From contig CAYWJT010000018.1 of NCBI GenBank assembly GCA_964458655.1, forward strand, positions 1 through 42,003: a stretch of DNA of 42,003 nt. Reading direction: 5' to 3'. The notes under the pieces are model-generated. The model was not told where the DNA came from. It did no database searches and saw only the letters and a program-made list of their open reading frames with translations. Positions 17,262 through 24,824 of the stretch are shown here, piece by piece. Source of the DNA: CAYWJT01 sp964458655 (GTDB taxonomy: Bacteria; Acidobacteriota; Aminicenantia; Aminicenantales; Saccharicenantaceae). How positions within the stretch are numbered: position 1 is the stretch's first letter; each line of letters opens with the position of its first letter. Position numbers and translations under genes: made by a program.

Positions 17262-17807
17262 ATGCCGGTTGAGACATGGCTGATCTTTCTCATAGGTTTC
17301 ATGATCCTCGGCTCGGTCGCGGCGCTGGAGATGAAGGACATCCTGTCTTCGGTCGTGGCGATCGGGGTCGTCGGGCTGGCGGTCTCGCTGGCTTTCCTTT
17401 TCCTCCAGGCGCCGGACCTGGCGGTCGTCCAGTTCCTGTTCGAGATCTTCGCCCTGATCATCCTGCTGCGGGCGCTCCTCCGGAGAGAGGTCCACGTGCT
17501 GGAGCCAGCCAGGGCCAACCGCCTGATCGTCGCCTTCAGCCTCCTGGGCTTGGCGGCGGTGTTCTTCCTCAGCCTCAAGGTCTTCAGCCTGATGCCGCCG
17601 TTCGGCGAGCCGCTCCTGAGCGTTTCCGGCCGTTATCTTGAGAAAGCGGCCTCCGAGGTCGGCGCCGCCAACATCGTCGCGGCTGTCATACTGGATTATC
17701 GGGCCTACGACACCCTGGGCGAGGTCACCGTCCTGCTCACGGCCATACTGGGGGCGCTGACGGTCATCCGGTCCCGCGGCCGCGGGAAAAAGGGGGGTGC
17801 GGAATGA
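17262..17807 (+). CDS. MrpA C-terminal-like subunit (fused MbhD/MbhE)
   Basis: A 181-residue membrane protein with about five helices. The first half matches the MbhD/DUF4040 region (ILSSVVAIGVVGLAVSLAFL then APDLAVVQFLFE, with the conserved acidic residue). The second half matches MbhE/MrpA C-terminal sequence (SEVGAANIVAAVILDYRAYDTLGEVTVLL; key part VILDYRAYDTLGE). In Pyrococcus Mbh these are two genes, while in Bacillus they are the end of MrpA. Here they are one short gene. A separate ribosome site AAGGAGG sits at 17250-17256 after a 64-base gap from the preceding gene. Confidence 0.9.
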   Translation: MPVETWLIFLIGFMILGSVAALEMKDILSSVVAIGVVGLAVSLAFLFLQAPDLAVVQFLFEIFALIILLRALLRREVHVLEPARANRLIVAFSLLGLAAVFFLSLKVFSLMPPFGEPLLSVSGRYLEKAASEVGAANIVAAVILDYRAYDTLGEVTVLLTAILGALTVIRSRGRGKKGGAE

Positions 17808-18256
17808 CGGACGGCAGCAAAGGCATGACGGTCATCGTCAAGACCGTGAACAGGCTCATCGTCTGGGTCATTTTTCTTTATGGTCTCTACATCATCCTCC
17901 ACGGCCACCTCAGCCCGGGCGGCGGCTTCGGCGGCGGCGTGGTCCTGGCCCTCGGGCTCCTGAGCGTGCTTCTCGCGCGCGGCCGCGCCTTCGTCCTGGA
18001 ATGGCTCAAGGTGCCGGCCCTCCGGAAGGTCGACTACGCGAGCGCCCTGCTTTTCCTGGCCTTCGGCCTCGTGGGGCTCCTTGCCGGCCGGACCTTCCTT
18101 TACAATTTCCTGCCTCGCGGGAAACTCTTTTCTCTGCTGAGCTCGGGGACGGTCCTGCCCCTGAACTTCATCATCGGCGTCAAGGTCGGGCTGTCGCTCT
18201 TCCTTGTCGTCCTGGCCCTGGCCGAATTCGAGCCGGGTGAAGGAGCCGAAGAATGA
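17804..18256 (+). CDS. mrpB: Na+/H+ antiporter subunit MrpB-like (MnhB/MbhF)
   Basis: A 150-residue membrane protein with four predicted helices. The MnhB signature is YGLYIILHGHLSPGGGFGGGVVLALG (key part LHGHLSPGGGFGGG, about residues 37-50). It overlaps its neighbours on both sides by four bases, typical of translational coupling in mrp operons. In Mrp and Mbh it forms part of the sodium-translocating section of the membrane arm. Confidence 0.93.
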   Translation: MTDGSKGMTVIVKTVNRLIVWVIFLYGLYIILHGHLSPGGGFGGGVVLALGLLSVLLARGRAFVLEWLKVPALRKVDYASALLFLAFGLVGLLAGRTFLYNFLPRGKLFSLLSSGTVLPLNFIIGVKVGLSLFLVVLALAEFEPGEGAEE

Positions 18257-18591
18257 CGCTCTACGCCATGTGCTTCGCTTTGTTCCTGGTGGGCTTGTAC
18301 GGCCTGTTCACCAAGCGCGACCTGGTCAAGATCATCCTGGCCTCGGGCGTCATGGGCTACGCCGGGAACCTCATGCTGGTGCTGCTCGGTTACCGCCGTG
18401 AAGCGGCCTACCCGATCCTGGAAAAGGGGGTCCAGACGCGCGCCATGGTGGACCCGCTGCCGCAGGCCCTGGTCCTGACCTCGATCGTCATCGAGCTCGG
18501 AGTGACGGCCTTGCTTTCCGCGCTGGCGGTCCGCCTCTACCAGAAATACAAAACCTACGACATCTCCAAGATAAGGAGGCTCAGAGGATGA
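18253..18591 (+). CDS. mrpC: Na+/H+ antiporter subunit MrpC-like (MnhC/MbhG, NuoK fold)
   Basis: A 112-residue protein with three helices, homologous to NuoK. Visible family features are GLYGLFTKRDLVKIILASGVMGYAGNLMLV and DPLPQALVLTSIVIELGVTA, the latter being the strongly conserved MrpC block (DPLPQALVLTAIVI) with an essential glutamate. It starts at an ATGA overlap with mrpB and ends in an overlap with mrpD. Confidence 0.94.
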   Translation: MTLYAMCFALFLVGLYGLFTKRDLVKIILASGVMGYAGNLMLVLLGYRREAAYPILEKGVQTRAMVDPLPQALVLTSIVIELGVTALLSALAVRLYQKYKTYDISKIRRLRG

Positions 18592-20063
18592 CCGCGCCCT
18601 ATTTCATCGCCGTCCCTCTTTTCGCCTCTTTCGTCATCCTCCTCGTCGGCCGGAACAAGGACCTCTGGGCGGCTTGGATCGCCGTCGCATCCTCAGCCGC
18701 ACTGGTCGTCCTTTCCCTGCTGGCCTTTTTCAGACTGCGCGGGGAGACGGCGGTCTACCTGATAGGCGGCTGGAGCCTTCCCTTCGGGATCGGCCTGGTT
18801 CTCGACGCTTTCAGCGCGTTTATGCTGGTCATGGTGAGCGTCATCGCCCTGACTTCGGCCGTCTTTTCGCTGAACTACATCCGTCAGCTCGGCCCGGACG
18901 GAAGGTACTACGCCCTGTTCATGCTGCTTGTGGCCGGCATGAACGGGGTTATCGTGACCGGAGACATTTTCAACCTTTTCGTCTTCATGGAGATAGCCCT
19001 CCTGGCGGCCCTGGCCCTGGTCGCCTTCGGCGGCCGGGCCCATGAGTTCGAGGCCTCTTTCAAGTACGCGGCCATGGCCTCGGTCTCGGCCTCGCTTATC
19101 CTCATCGCCATCGCCGTCATCTACGGCAGCACTTCTTCCCTGACCATGGCCGCCATCGCCCGGAGCCTGGCCGAGAAGAGCCCCTTCATCAGCCTCTGGA
19201 CGGGCGGCCTGCTAATGGCCGGCTTCGGCCTCAAGGCCGCGGTCATGCCTTTTCACGCCTGGTTGCCGGACGCTCATTCCTCGGCTCCGGCCCCCATATC
19301 GGCCCTGCTCAGCGGCGTCCTGATAAAGACCCTCGGGATCTACGCTCTGGTGCGGGTCGTATACAACGTCATGGGAGCGCCGGCTCTTTTCCTCCAGACC
19401 TTTCTCGTTCTCGGGACCGTTTCGATCATCCTCGGCGTCCTGCTCGCGGTCGGCCAGTGGGACTTCAAGAGGCTGCTGGCCTATCACAGCATCAGCCAGG
19501 TCGGCTACATCCTGCTCGGGCTGGGCCTGGGCACTGCCCTGGGAATCGCCGGGGCCGTCTTCCACATGGTCAATCACGCCCTTTTCAAGTCGCTTCTCTT
19601 CTACAATGCGGGCGCCCTGGAAACGGGCCTGGGCACGCGCGACCTGAGACAGATGGGCAACGCCGCGAGGCTGATGCCTGTGACCTCCGCGACATCGATG
19701 GTCGCGTCGCTTTCCATATCGGGCATCCCGCCTTTCAACGGGTTTTTCAGCAAGCTCCTCATCATCATCGCCGCGGTCCAGGCCGGCCGGCCGGTTTTCG
19801 CCTTGCTGGCGGTGGTCGGCAGCCTCCTGACCCTGGCCTCGTTCATGAAAGTCCAACGGTACGGGCTGAGAGGGGAGCGCGTCGTCGAGCGTCTCGTCGG
19901 CAAGGTCGATTGGGCGATGAAAGCGGCCATGATCGTCCTGGCCTTGCTCTGTCTGGCCACGAGCGTCCTGGTCATACCGGGCATCCGGGAGTCCACGCTC
20001 GACCCCGTGGTCAGGGTGATCATCGACAAGACGCGGTACTCTCTGACGGTTTTGGGGAGATAG
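18588..20063 (+). CDS. mrpD: Na+/H+ antiporter subunit MrpD-like (MnhD/MbhH)
   Basis: A 491-residue antiporter subunit with about fourteen helices. It shows FNLFVFMEIALLAALALVAFGG with the conserved charged glutamate, AVMPFHAWLPDAHSSAPAPISALLSG, SQVGYILLGLGLG and FHMVNHALFKSLLFY, the standard residues of proton/sodium channels in this superfamily. Length matches MrpD and MbhH. In the structure known for Pyrococcus Mbh the equivalent subunit is the proton channel next to the hydrogenase. Confidence 0.94.
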   Translation: MTAPYFIAVPLFASFVILLVGRNKDLWAAWIAVASSAALVVLSLLAFFRLRGETAVYLIGGWSLPFGIGLVLDAFSAFMLVMVSVIALTSAVFSLNYIRQLGPDGRYYALFMLLVAGMNGVIVTGDIFNLFVFMEIALLAALALVAFGGRAHEFEASFKYAAMASVSASLILIAIAVIYGSTSSLTMAAIARSLAEKSPFISLWTGGLLMAGFGLKAAVMPFHAWLPDAHSSAPAPISALLSGVLIKTLGIYALVRVVYNVMGAPALFLQTFLVLGTVSIILGVLLAVGQWDFKRLLAYHSISQVGYILLGLGLGTALGIAGAVFHMVNHALFKSLLFYNAGALETGLGTRDLRQMGNAARLMPVTSATSMVASLSISGIPPFNGFFSKLLIIIAAVQAGRPVFALLAVVGSLLTLASFMKVQRYGLRGERVVERLVGKVDWAMKAAMIVLALLCLATSVLVIPGIRESTLDPVVRVIIDKTRYSLTVLGR

Positions 20064-20067
20064 CTCA

Positions 20068-20574
20068 ATGAACACCTTGACACAGAGTCGTCTCCTGATC
20101 TTCGGCCTGGCGTTCCTGGTCTGGCTGGCTTTGACCGCGGGCGGAGGGGCCCAGGAGGTCCTGGCCGGCGTCGTCGCGGCCGCCGTCGTCTCCCTCGCCG
20201 CGGGCCGTTTCCTGACCGGTTTCCCGAAAGTGCATCGTCTGCCGCGCCGGGTCCTTTTCTCCTTGCTTTACCTGGTCAAGTTCCTCTGGGAGATGGTCAA
20301 GGCCAACATCCATGTCGCCTCGATCGTCCTCCATCCGTTGCGGCCGATCCGGCCGGGCATCGTCAAGATCCGCACCGACCTGGCCAATGAAACGGCCGTC
20401 ACCATCCTGGCCAATTCCATCACCCTGACCCCCGGCACGTTCACGGTCGACATCAACCCCCGGACGCGGGAGCTTTACATCCATTGCATAACGGTCGGAG
20501 GGACCGATGTCGAGGAGAACACGAAAGCCATCGGCCGGAAGTTCGAGCGCATCCTGAAGGAGGTTTTCGAATGA
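20068..20574 (+). CDS. mrpE: Na+/H+ antiporter subunit MrpE-like (MnhE/MbhA)
   Basis: A 168-residue protein with N-terminal helices and a cytoplasmic C-terminal domain. The MnhE pattern is present: LLYLVKFLWEMVKANIHVAS, IRTDLANETAVTILANSITLTPGT and the terminal HCI-x-G-x-D block. It begins four bases after the mrpD stop and overlaps mrpF by four bases. Confidence 0.93.
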   Translation: MNTLTQSRLLIFGLAFLVWLALTAGGGAQEVLAGVVAAAVVSLAAGRFLTGFPKVHRLPRRVLFSLLYLVKFLWEMVKANIHVASIVLHPLRPIRPGIVKIRTDLANETAVTILANSITLTPGTFTVDINPRTRELYIHCITVGGTDVEENTKAIGRKFERILKEVFE

Positions 20575-20909
20575 AGATCCTGCGCTGGCTTGCGGGAGCG
20601 GTCGTCATCGGCGCCCTGGCTTACCTCAATTTCGCCGTCTTCAAGGCCCCTTTCCTGGTCCGGCTCATAAACGTCAGCCTGTTCAGCGCGCTCTTCGTCC
20701 TCTACAGGGTGGTCAGGGGACCGAGCCCGGCGGACCGGATAATCGCCGTCGACATCCTGGGCATCCTCATCGTCGGCGTGCTGGCCCTCATCGGCCTCTT
20801 TTACAACCAGGGCTTCTTCATGGACATCGCCCTCATCTGGGCCCTGTTGAGTTTCGTCGCGTCGCTCGCTTTCGCCAAGGCGCTCGAAGGGAGGCGGCTC
20901 GATGATTAG
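20571..20909 (+). CDS. mrpF: Na+/H+ antiporter subunit MrpF-like (MnhF/MbhB)
   Basis: A 112-residue, three-helix protein. The family block YRVVRGPSPADRIIAVDILG, with the conserved aspartates, is at about residues 41-60. The start at 20571 (ATG overlapping the mrpE stop) is chosen because the upstream extension is an arginine-rich shadow frame. Confidence 0.93.
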   Translation: MKILRWLAGAVVIGALAYLNFAVFKAPFLVRLINVSLFSALFVLYRVVRGPSPADRIIAVDILGILIVGVLALIGLFYNQGFFMDIALIWALLSFVASLAFAKALEGRRLDD

Positions 20910-21267
20910 GCACTACGCGGGCATGATTTTCATCACCGTAGGGATAGCCTTCGACTTTCTGGGCGTGCTGGGATTGCTCCGGCTGCCGGACATCTACGAC
21001 CGGCTCCAGGCCGCCACCAAATGCGTCACCTTCGGCTCGGCGGGGCTGCTCTTCGGCGTGTTCATCCTGAAGGGCTTTACGAGCTTCGGCTTCAAGGTCC
21101 TCCTGGGCATCGCTTTCATCTTCCTGACGTCGCCCATCGCCGCCCATGCCATCGCCCGGGCCGCCCATCGCGGCCGGGTCGCCTTGGCCCCGGAGAGCGT
21201 CGCGGACCTTTACGAAGCCGACAGCGAACTCAAGGAGGAGGACCATGCGACTCCCCAAGATACGTGA
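20902..21267 (+). CDS. mrpG: Na+/H+ antiporter subunit MrpG-like (MnhG/MbhC)
   Basis: A 121-residue, three-helix protein with the MnhG pattern FLGVLGLLRLPDIYDRLQAATKC followed by the glycine-rich third helix and the SPIAAHAIARAAHR motif at the end of the membrane part (key part LLRLPDIYDRLQAATK). It is the last antiporter gene. The following ferredoxin-CBS gene starts 23 bases before its stop. Confidence 0.93.
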   Translation: MIRHYAGMIFITVGIAFDFLGVLGLLRLPDIYDRLQAATKCVTFGSAGLLFGVFILKGFTSFGFKVLLGIAFIFLTSPIAAHAIARAAHRGRVALAPESVADLYEADSELKEEDHATPQDT

Positions 21268-22321
21268 GATTCGGGAAGCCCTGACATCCTTTTTCTCTCC
21301 TCCGTACACCTCGAAATACCCAGCCGGCCCGGCCGTGTTCCCGTCATACCGCGGCCTGCCGCGGTTCGACGCGGCTTACTGCGTCGGCTGCGGGGCATGC
21401 GAGCAGGTCTGCCCCTCCCGGGCCATCGAGGTCGTCGACGACCCGCAGCGGAAGCTGCGGACGCTCCGCGTCGATTACGGCTCCTGCATGCAGTGCGGCC
21501 AGTGCCAGGAGAAGTGCATCACGGGGAAGGGCATCGTGAACGGAACCGAGTTCTCCCTCGTGGTCAGCGACCTGGCCGCGCCCGAAGTATTTGAGACCTT
21601 GGAGAAGGATCTCGTCGTCTGCGAATGCTGCGGCGAGGTCGTCGGCTGCCGGGACCATCTGCTCTGGGTCAGGGAGCGCCTGGGGGCCAAGGCCTATGCC
21701 CATCCCAACCTGCTGCTCGCGACCCAGGCCCTGCTCACCGACGTCGATGCCTCCAAAGCCAAGTCGCGGCCGCGGCGCGAGGACCAGATCAAGATGACTT
21801 GCGCCCGCTGCCGGCAGAAGGTCGTCAGCGCCGACGAATTCCTGTATCCGAGGTACAGGACCTTCACCGAAGAGCCGGCCGAGGAATCCGCGGTGGCTGC
21901 CATCCTGAGGCGCAAAGGGCGGGAAGTCTGGACCGTCGGTCCGGAAACGAAGGTCTTCGAGGCGCTTAGGCTGCTTGCGGAGAAGAACGTCGGAGCCCTG
22001 GTCGTGGTCGAGGCCGGACGGCCCGTCGGGATCTTTTCGGAAAGGGATTACGCCCGCAAGGTGGTCCTGATGGACAGGACGTCGTTCGACACGCCCGTAA
22101 AAGAGGTGATGTCCTCTCCGGTTTACGGCGTCCCGATCACGGCCGCGGCCGAGGAGTGCATGGCCCTGATGACGGAAAAAAGGGTCCGCCACTTGCCTGT
22201 CTTCGAAGGGGACAGGCTGGCGGGTTTGATATCGATCGGCGACGTCGTCAAATCGTTGATCGAGGAGCAGCGGACCGTCATCGAAAGGCTTTCCGACTAT
22301 ATCATGGGCAAGTATTCCTGA
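21245..22321 (+). CDS. Hydrogenase ferredoxin subunit (NuoI/HycF/MbhN type) fused to a CBS-domain pair
   Basis: A 358-residue fusion. The ATG at 21245 has an ideal AAGGAGG ribosome site. Residues 40-95 hold two [4Fe-4S] sites (C46/C49/C52/C56 and C81/C84/C87/C91). Residues 120-195 form the HycF-like tail with CECCGEVVGC and CARC, a possible metal site. From about residue 215 the protein continues as a full CBS pair: ILRRKGREVWTV, GALVVVEAGRPVGIFSERDYARK (key part GIFSERDYARK), then RHLPVFEGDRLAGLISIGDVVK. The CBS half looks like a complete stand-alone CBS protein. CBS pairs commonly bind AMP, ATP or related nucleotides. The fusion suggests adenylate control of electron entry into the hydrogenase (inference). 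The frame is continuous, with no sign of a sequencing join. Confidence 0.9.
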   Translation: MRLPKIREIREALTSFFSPPYTSKYPAGPAVFPSYRGLPRFDAAYCVGCGACEQVCPSRAIEVVDDPQRKLRTLRVDYGSCMQCGQCQEKCITGKGIVNGTEFSLVVSDLAAPEVFETLEKDLVVCECCGEVVGCRDHLLWVRERLGAKAYAHPNLLLATQALLTDVDASKAKSRPRREDQIKMTCARCRQKVVSADEFLYPRYRTFTEEPAEESAVAAILRRKGREVWTVGPETKVFEALRLLAEKNVGALVVVEAGRPVGIFSERDYARKVVLMDRTSFDTPVKEVMSSPVYGVPITAAAEECMALMTEKRVRHLPVFEGDRLAGLISIGDVVKSLIEEQRTVIERLSDYIMGKYS

Positions 22322-22360
22322 CGGCATTTTCCAGCCCGCATACCTTGGAGGATCGCCGCG

Positions 22361-22426
22361 GTCCAGGGTCCTGTTCTCGGTCGAAGGGCAAGCAAACAAG
22401 CGCCTTGCCGTCGTCCTTCCCTGGAC
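22361..22426. terminator. Nested inverted repeat between convergent operons
   Basis: GTCCAGGG (22361-22368) pairs with CCCTGGAC (22419-22426). Inside it GGCAAG (22387-22392) pairs with CTTGCC (22404-22409). Position between the convergent hydrogenase operon and sucD suggests a bidirectional terminator or RNA-stabilising hairpin. There is no T-tract, so intrinsic termination is uncertain. Confidence 0.35.
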
Positions 22427-22476
22427 TAAGGCCTGGCGCCGGCCGCGCGTCCGGAAGTCATGGCTCCGGGCGCCGG

Positions 22477-23346
22477 TCAGGAGAGGGCCTTTTTCAGGGT
22501 AGCGCCGATCTCGGCCGGACTGACCGCCACGTGCACGCCGGCCGCTTCGAGGGCCGCCATCTTCTGCTGGGCCGTGCCTTTGCCCCCGTCGATGATGGCC
22601 CCGGCGTGGCCCATGCGCCGTCCGGGCGGCGCGGTCTGGCCGGCGATGAAGCCGACCACGGGCTTCTTGAATGAGGCTCTTATGTATTCCGCCGCTTCGT
22701 CCTCGGCCGTGCCGCCGATCTCGCCGATGATTATCACAGCCTCGGTCCCGGGGTCTTCTTGGAACAGCTTGAGAAGCTCGACGTACTTCAAGCCCACGAT
22801 CGGGTCGCCTCCGATGCCGACGGCGGTGGACTGCCCGTAGCCTTCCCGGCTGACCTGCTGGACCGCTTCGTAGGTCAGGGTGCCGGAACGGGAGATGATG
22901 CCGATCGTCCCGGGCCTGTGGATATGCCCGGGCATGATGCCGATCTTGGCCTTGCCCGGGGAAATTACGCCTGGAGTATTGGGCCCGATGAGCCTGGCCG
23001 GCTTGCGCCTGAGAAAGGTCTTGACCTTCAGCATGTCGAATGTGGGAATGCCCTCGGTAATGCAGACGATGAGGCCGATTCCGGCGTCGGCCGCCTCCAT
23101 TACGGCGTCAGCCGCCGCCAGGGGCGGGACGAAGACGGCCGCCGCGTCCGCCCCTTCCGAGTCGACGGCCTGCTGCACGGTGTCGAAGACCGGGACCCCC
23201 AGGTGACGCGTGCCGCCCTTGCCGGGCGTCATGCCGGCCACGACGTTCGTCCCGTATTCCTGCATCCTCTGGGTATGGAAGGTCCCTTCGCCGCCCGTGA
23301 TGCCCAGGACCACGACGCGCGTTCTCTCGTCGATGAGAATGCTCAT
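22477..23346 (-). CDS. sucD: Succinyl-CoA synthetase alpha subunit
   Basis: A 289-residue alpha subunit of succinyl-CoA synthetase (succinate + CoA + NTP to succinyl-CoA). The CoA-binding Rossmann domain begins VVVLGITGGEGTFHTQRMQEYG. The phosphorylated histidine is H247 in GHAGAIIDGGKGTA, aligned with His246 of E. coli SucD. The segments GPNTPGVISPGKAKIGIMPG (key part GPNTPGVI) and EIGGTAEDEAAEY are standard. It lies 16 bases downstream of sucC and converges on the hydrogenase operon. In this setting it supplies the succinyl-CoA step between the fumarate reductase-like enzyme and Kor encoded in the divergent operon. Confidence 0.95.
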   Translation of the reverse strand: MSILIDERTRVVVLGITGGEGTFHTQRMQEYGTNVVAGMTPGKGGTRHLGVPVFDTVQQAVDSEGADAAAVFVPPLAAADAVMEAADAGIGLIVCITEGIPTFDMLKVKTFLRRKPARLIGPNTPGVISPGKAKIGIMPGHIHRPGTIGIISRSGTLTYEAVQQVSREGYGQSTAVGIGGDPIVGLKYVELLKLFQEDPGTEAVIIIGEIGGTAEDEAAEYIRASFKKPVVGFIAGQTAPPGRRMGHAGAIIDGGKGTAQQKMAALEAAGVHVAVSPAEIGATLKKALS

Positions 23347-23362
23347 GACCTCTCCTCCGCTC

Positions 23363-24523
23363 CTACCTGTTCAACGTCGCGACCGCTTTCTCGGCGGCTT
23401 CTTTCATGCTGTCGGCCGAACTGAAGGGCAGGCCGGATTCCGCCAGTATCCTTTTGCCCTGCTCGACGTTGGTGCCTTCGAGCCTGATGACCACCGGTAT
23501 GGCGGCCTTCATCTCCCGGGCGGCCTTGACGACGCCGCTGGCGATCATGTCGCAACGCACGATGCCGCCGAAGATGTTTATCAGCGCGGCTTTGACGTCC
23601 GGGTCGGAGACGAGGATCTTGAAGGCCTGGGTCACGGCCTCCTCGGTGACGCCGCCGCCGACGTCGAGGAAGTTGGCCGGCATGCCGCCGGCGTATTTGA
23701 TGATATCCATCGTCGCCATGGCCAGACCGGCGCCGTTGACCATGCAGCCGATGTTCCCGTCGAGCTTGATGTAATTGAGGTTGTAATTCGAGGCCTGGAC
23801 CTCGAGCGGCGATTCCTCGTCGACATCCCTGAGGGCGAGAATGTCCGGACGCCGGGCGAGGGCGTTGTCGTCGAAGTTCATCTTGGCGTCCAGGGCCAGC
23901 ACGTCGCCCTGAGCCGTCACGACGAGGGGGTTTATCTCGGCCAGCGAGGCGTCGGTCCCTTCGAAGGCCCGGTAGAGTCCGGTGATGAACTTCGGGCCCT
24001 GCTTGAAGGCTTCCCCCTTCAGTCCCAGCCTGGCGCAGAGGCGGCGGGCTTGGAAGGGGAGGAGACCGACCGCGGGGTCCACGTATTCCTTGAATATCAG
24101 CTCCGGCTTTTCCGCCGCGACCTTTTCTATTTCGACGCCGCCCTCGGTGGAGGCCATAGCGACGACCGACTCCTGTTTCCGGTCGATGACCAGGCCGAGA
24201 TATAGCTCTCGGGCTATGTCGAGTGCCTCCTCGACCAGCACGCGCTTGACCTTCTTGCCCGCCGGTCCGGTCTGGTGCGTGACGAGCTGCATGCCGATCA
24301 TGCCGGCGGCGACGGTTTCGGCCTCGGCCGGCGTGGCCGCGAGTTTTACTCCTCCGCCCTTGCCGCGACCGCCGGCATGGATCTGGGCCTTGACGACCAC
24401 CCGCGGGCCGACGCGTTCGGAGACGGCCCTGGCCTCGGCCGGCGTCGCAGCCACCTCGCCGCGCGGCACGCGGACGCCGAAGCGCGCCAGGATCTGCTTG
24501 GCCTGGAATTCATGGATCTTCAT
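23363..24523 (-). CDS. sucC: Succinyl-CoA synthetase beta subunit (ADP/GDP-forming)
   Basis: A 386-residue beta subunit with an N-terminal ATP-grasp domain (MKIHEFQAKQILARFGVRVP, nucleotide loop HAGGRGKGGGVKLA, magnesium site LAEINPLVVT) and a C-terminal CoA-ligase domain (CMVNGAGLAMATMD, FLDVGGGV, FGGIVRCDMIA). Length is the same as in E. coli. It is the first gene of sucCD, behind a consensus promoter within the shared divergent region. It can run in either direction, making ATP in oxidative metabolism or succinyl-CoA in the reductive branch. Confidence 0.95.
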   Translation of the reverse strand: MKIHEFQAKQILARFGVRVPRGEVAATPAEARAVSERVGPRVVVKAQIHAGGRGKGGGVKLAATPAEAETVAAGMIGMQLVTHQTGPAGKKVKRVLVEEALDIARELYLGLVIDRKQESVVAMASTEGGVEIEKVAAEKPELIFKEYVDPAVGLLPFQARRLCARLGLKGEAFKQGPKFITGLYRAFEGTDASLAEINPLVVTAQGDVLALDAKMNFDDNALARRPDILALRDVDEESPLEVQASNYNLNYIKLDGNIGCMVNGAGLAMATMDIIKYAGGMPANFLDVGGGVTEEAVTQAFKILVSDPDVKAALINIFGGIVRCDMIASGVVKAAREMKAAIPVVIRLEGTNVEQGKRILAESGLPFSSADSMKEAAEKAVATLNR

Positions 24524-24581
24524 CGAGCTGTCTCCCTCTCCCTATCCTCCTCGAGATGTTCGGGATAACGAAACATCGGCT

Positions 24582-24610
24582 TTTATAACAAAGGCTTTCT
24601 TTGGTGTCAA
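24582..24610 (-). promoter_or_regulatory. Consensus sigma70-type promoter of sucCD
   Basis: On the minus strand TTGACA (24610-24605), a 17-base spacer and TATAAA (24587-24582). It leaves a leader of about 50 bases. The -35 box lies only seven bases from the -35 box of the opposing promoter. Confidence 0.75.
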
Positions 24611-24617
24611 ACCTTAC

Positions 24618-24645
24618 TTGACACGCCCCCTCAAAAAATTATAAT
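24618..24645 (+). promoter_or_regulatory. Consensus sigma70-type promoter of the Mvh-Hdr-Kor operon
   Basis: TTGACA (24618-24623), a 16-base spacer and a perfect TATAAT (24640-24645). With the opposing promoter it forms an inverted TGTCAA-N7-TTGACA at 24605-24623. The leader before the ATG at 24825 is about 170 bases. Confidence 0.78.
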
Positions 24646-24824
24646 AATCGTCTTCTATTATGAATGGCGCTTGGCAATGATAGTTCTTCATAAACGGCGC
24701 AGCCGGGATAGGACGACATACCGCAGTGCAGCCGGCGGCGCACCGGGAACGGCCATCCCGGGCGTTCATCCCCGTTTTCGATTCCCGAGAGCCTCTTGCG
24801 TAACGTCAACGGAAAGGACTGTCA
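24646..24824 (+). promoter_or_regulatory. Long 5' leader of the Mvh-Hdr operon with inverted repeats
   Basis: Directly after the expected transcript start lies an AT-rich inverted pair, TTATGAA (24658-24664) and TTCATAA (24687-24693). Further down is a short GC stem (CGGGA/TCCCG near 24746-24762). These could be an operator, a leader hairpin or chance. A ribosome site GGAAAGGA precedes the ATG. Confidence 0.35.

Noticed and set aside
15254..17578. A 774-codon open frame on the minus strand opposite the antiporter-like gene
   Set aside because: Its translation is biased to Arg, Gln, Gly and Glu without any motif, while the plus strand encodes clear membrane proteins. Long antisense frames are expected at this GC content.
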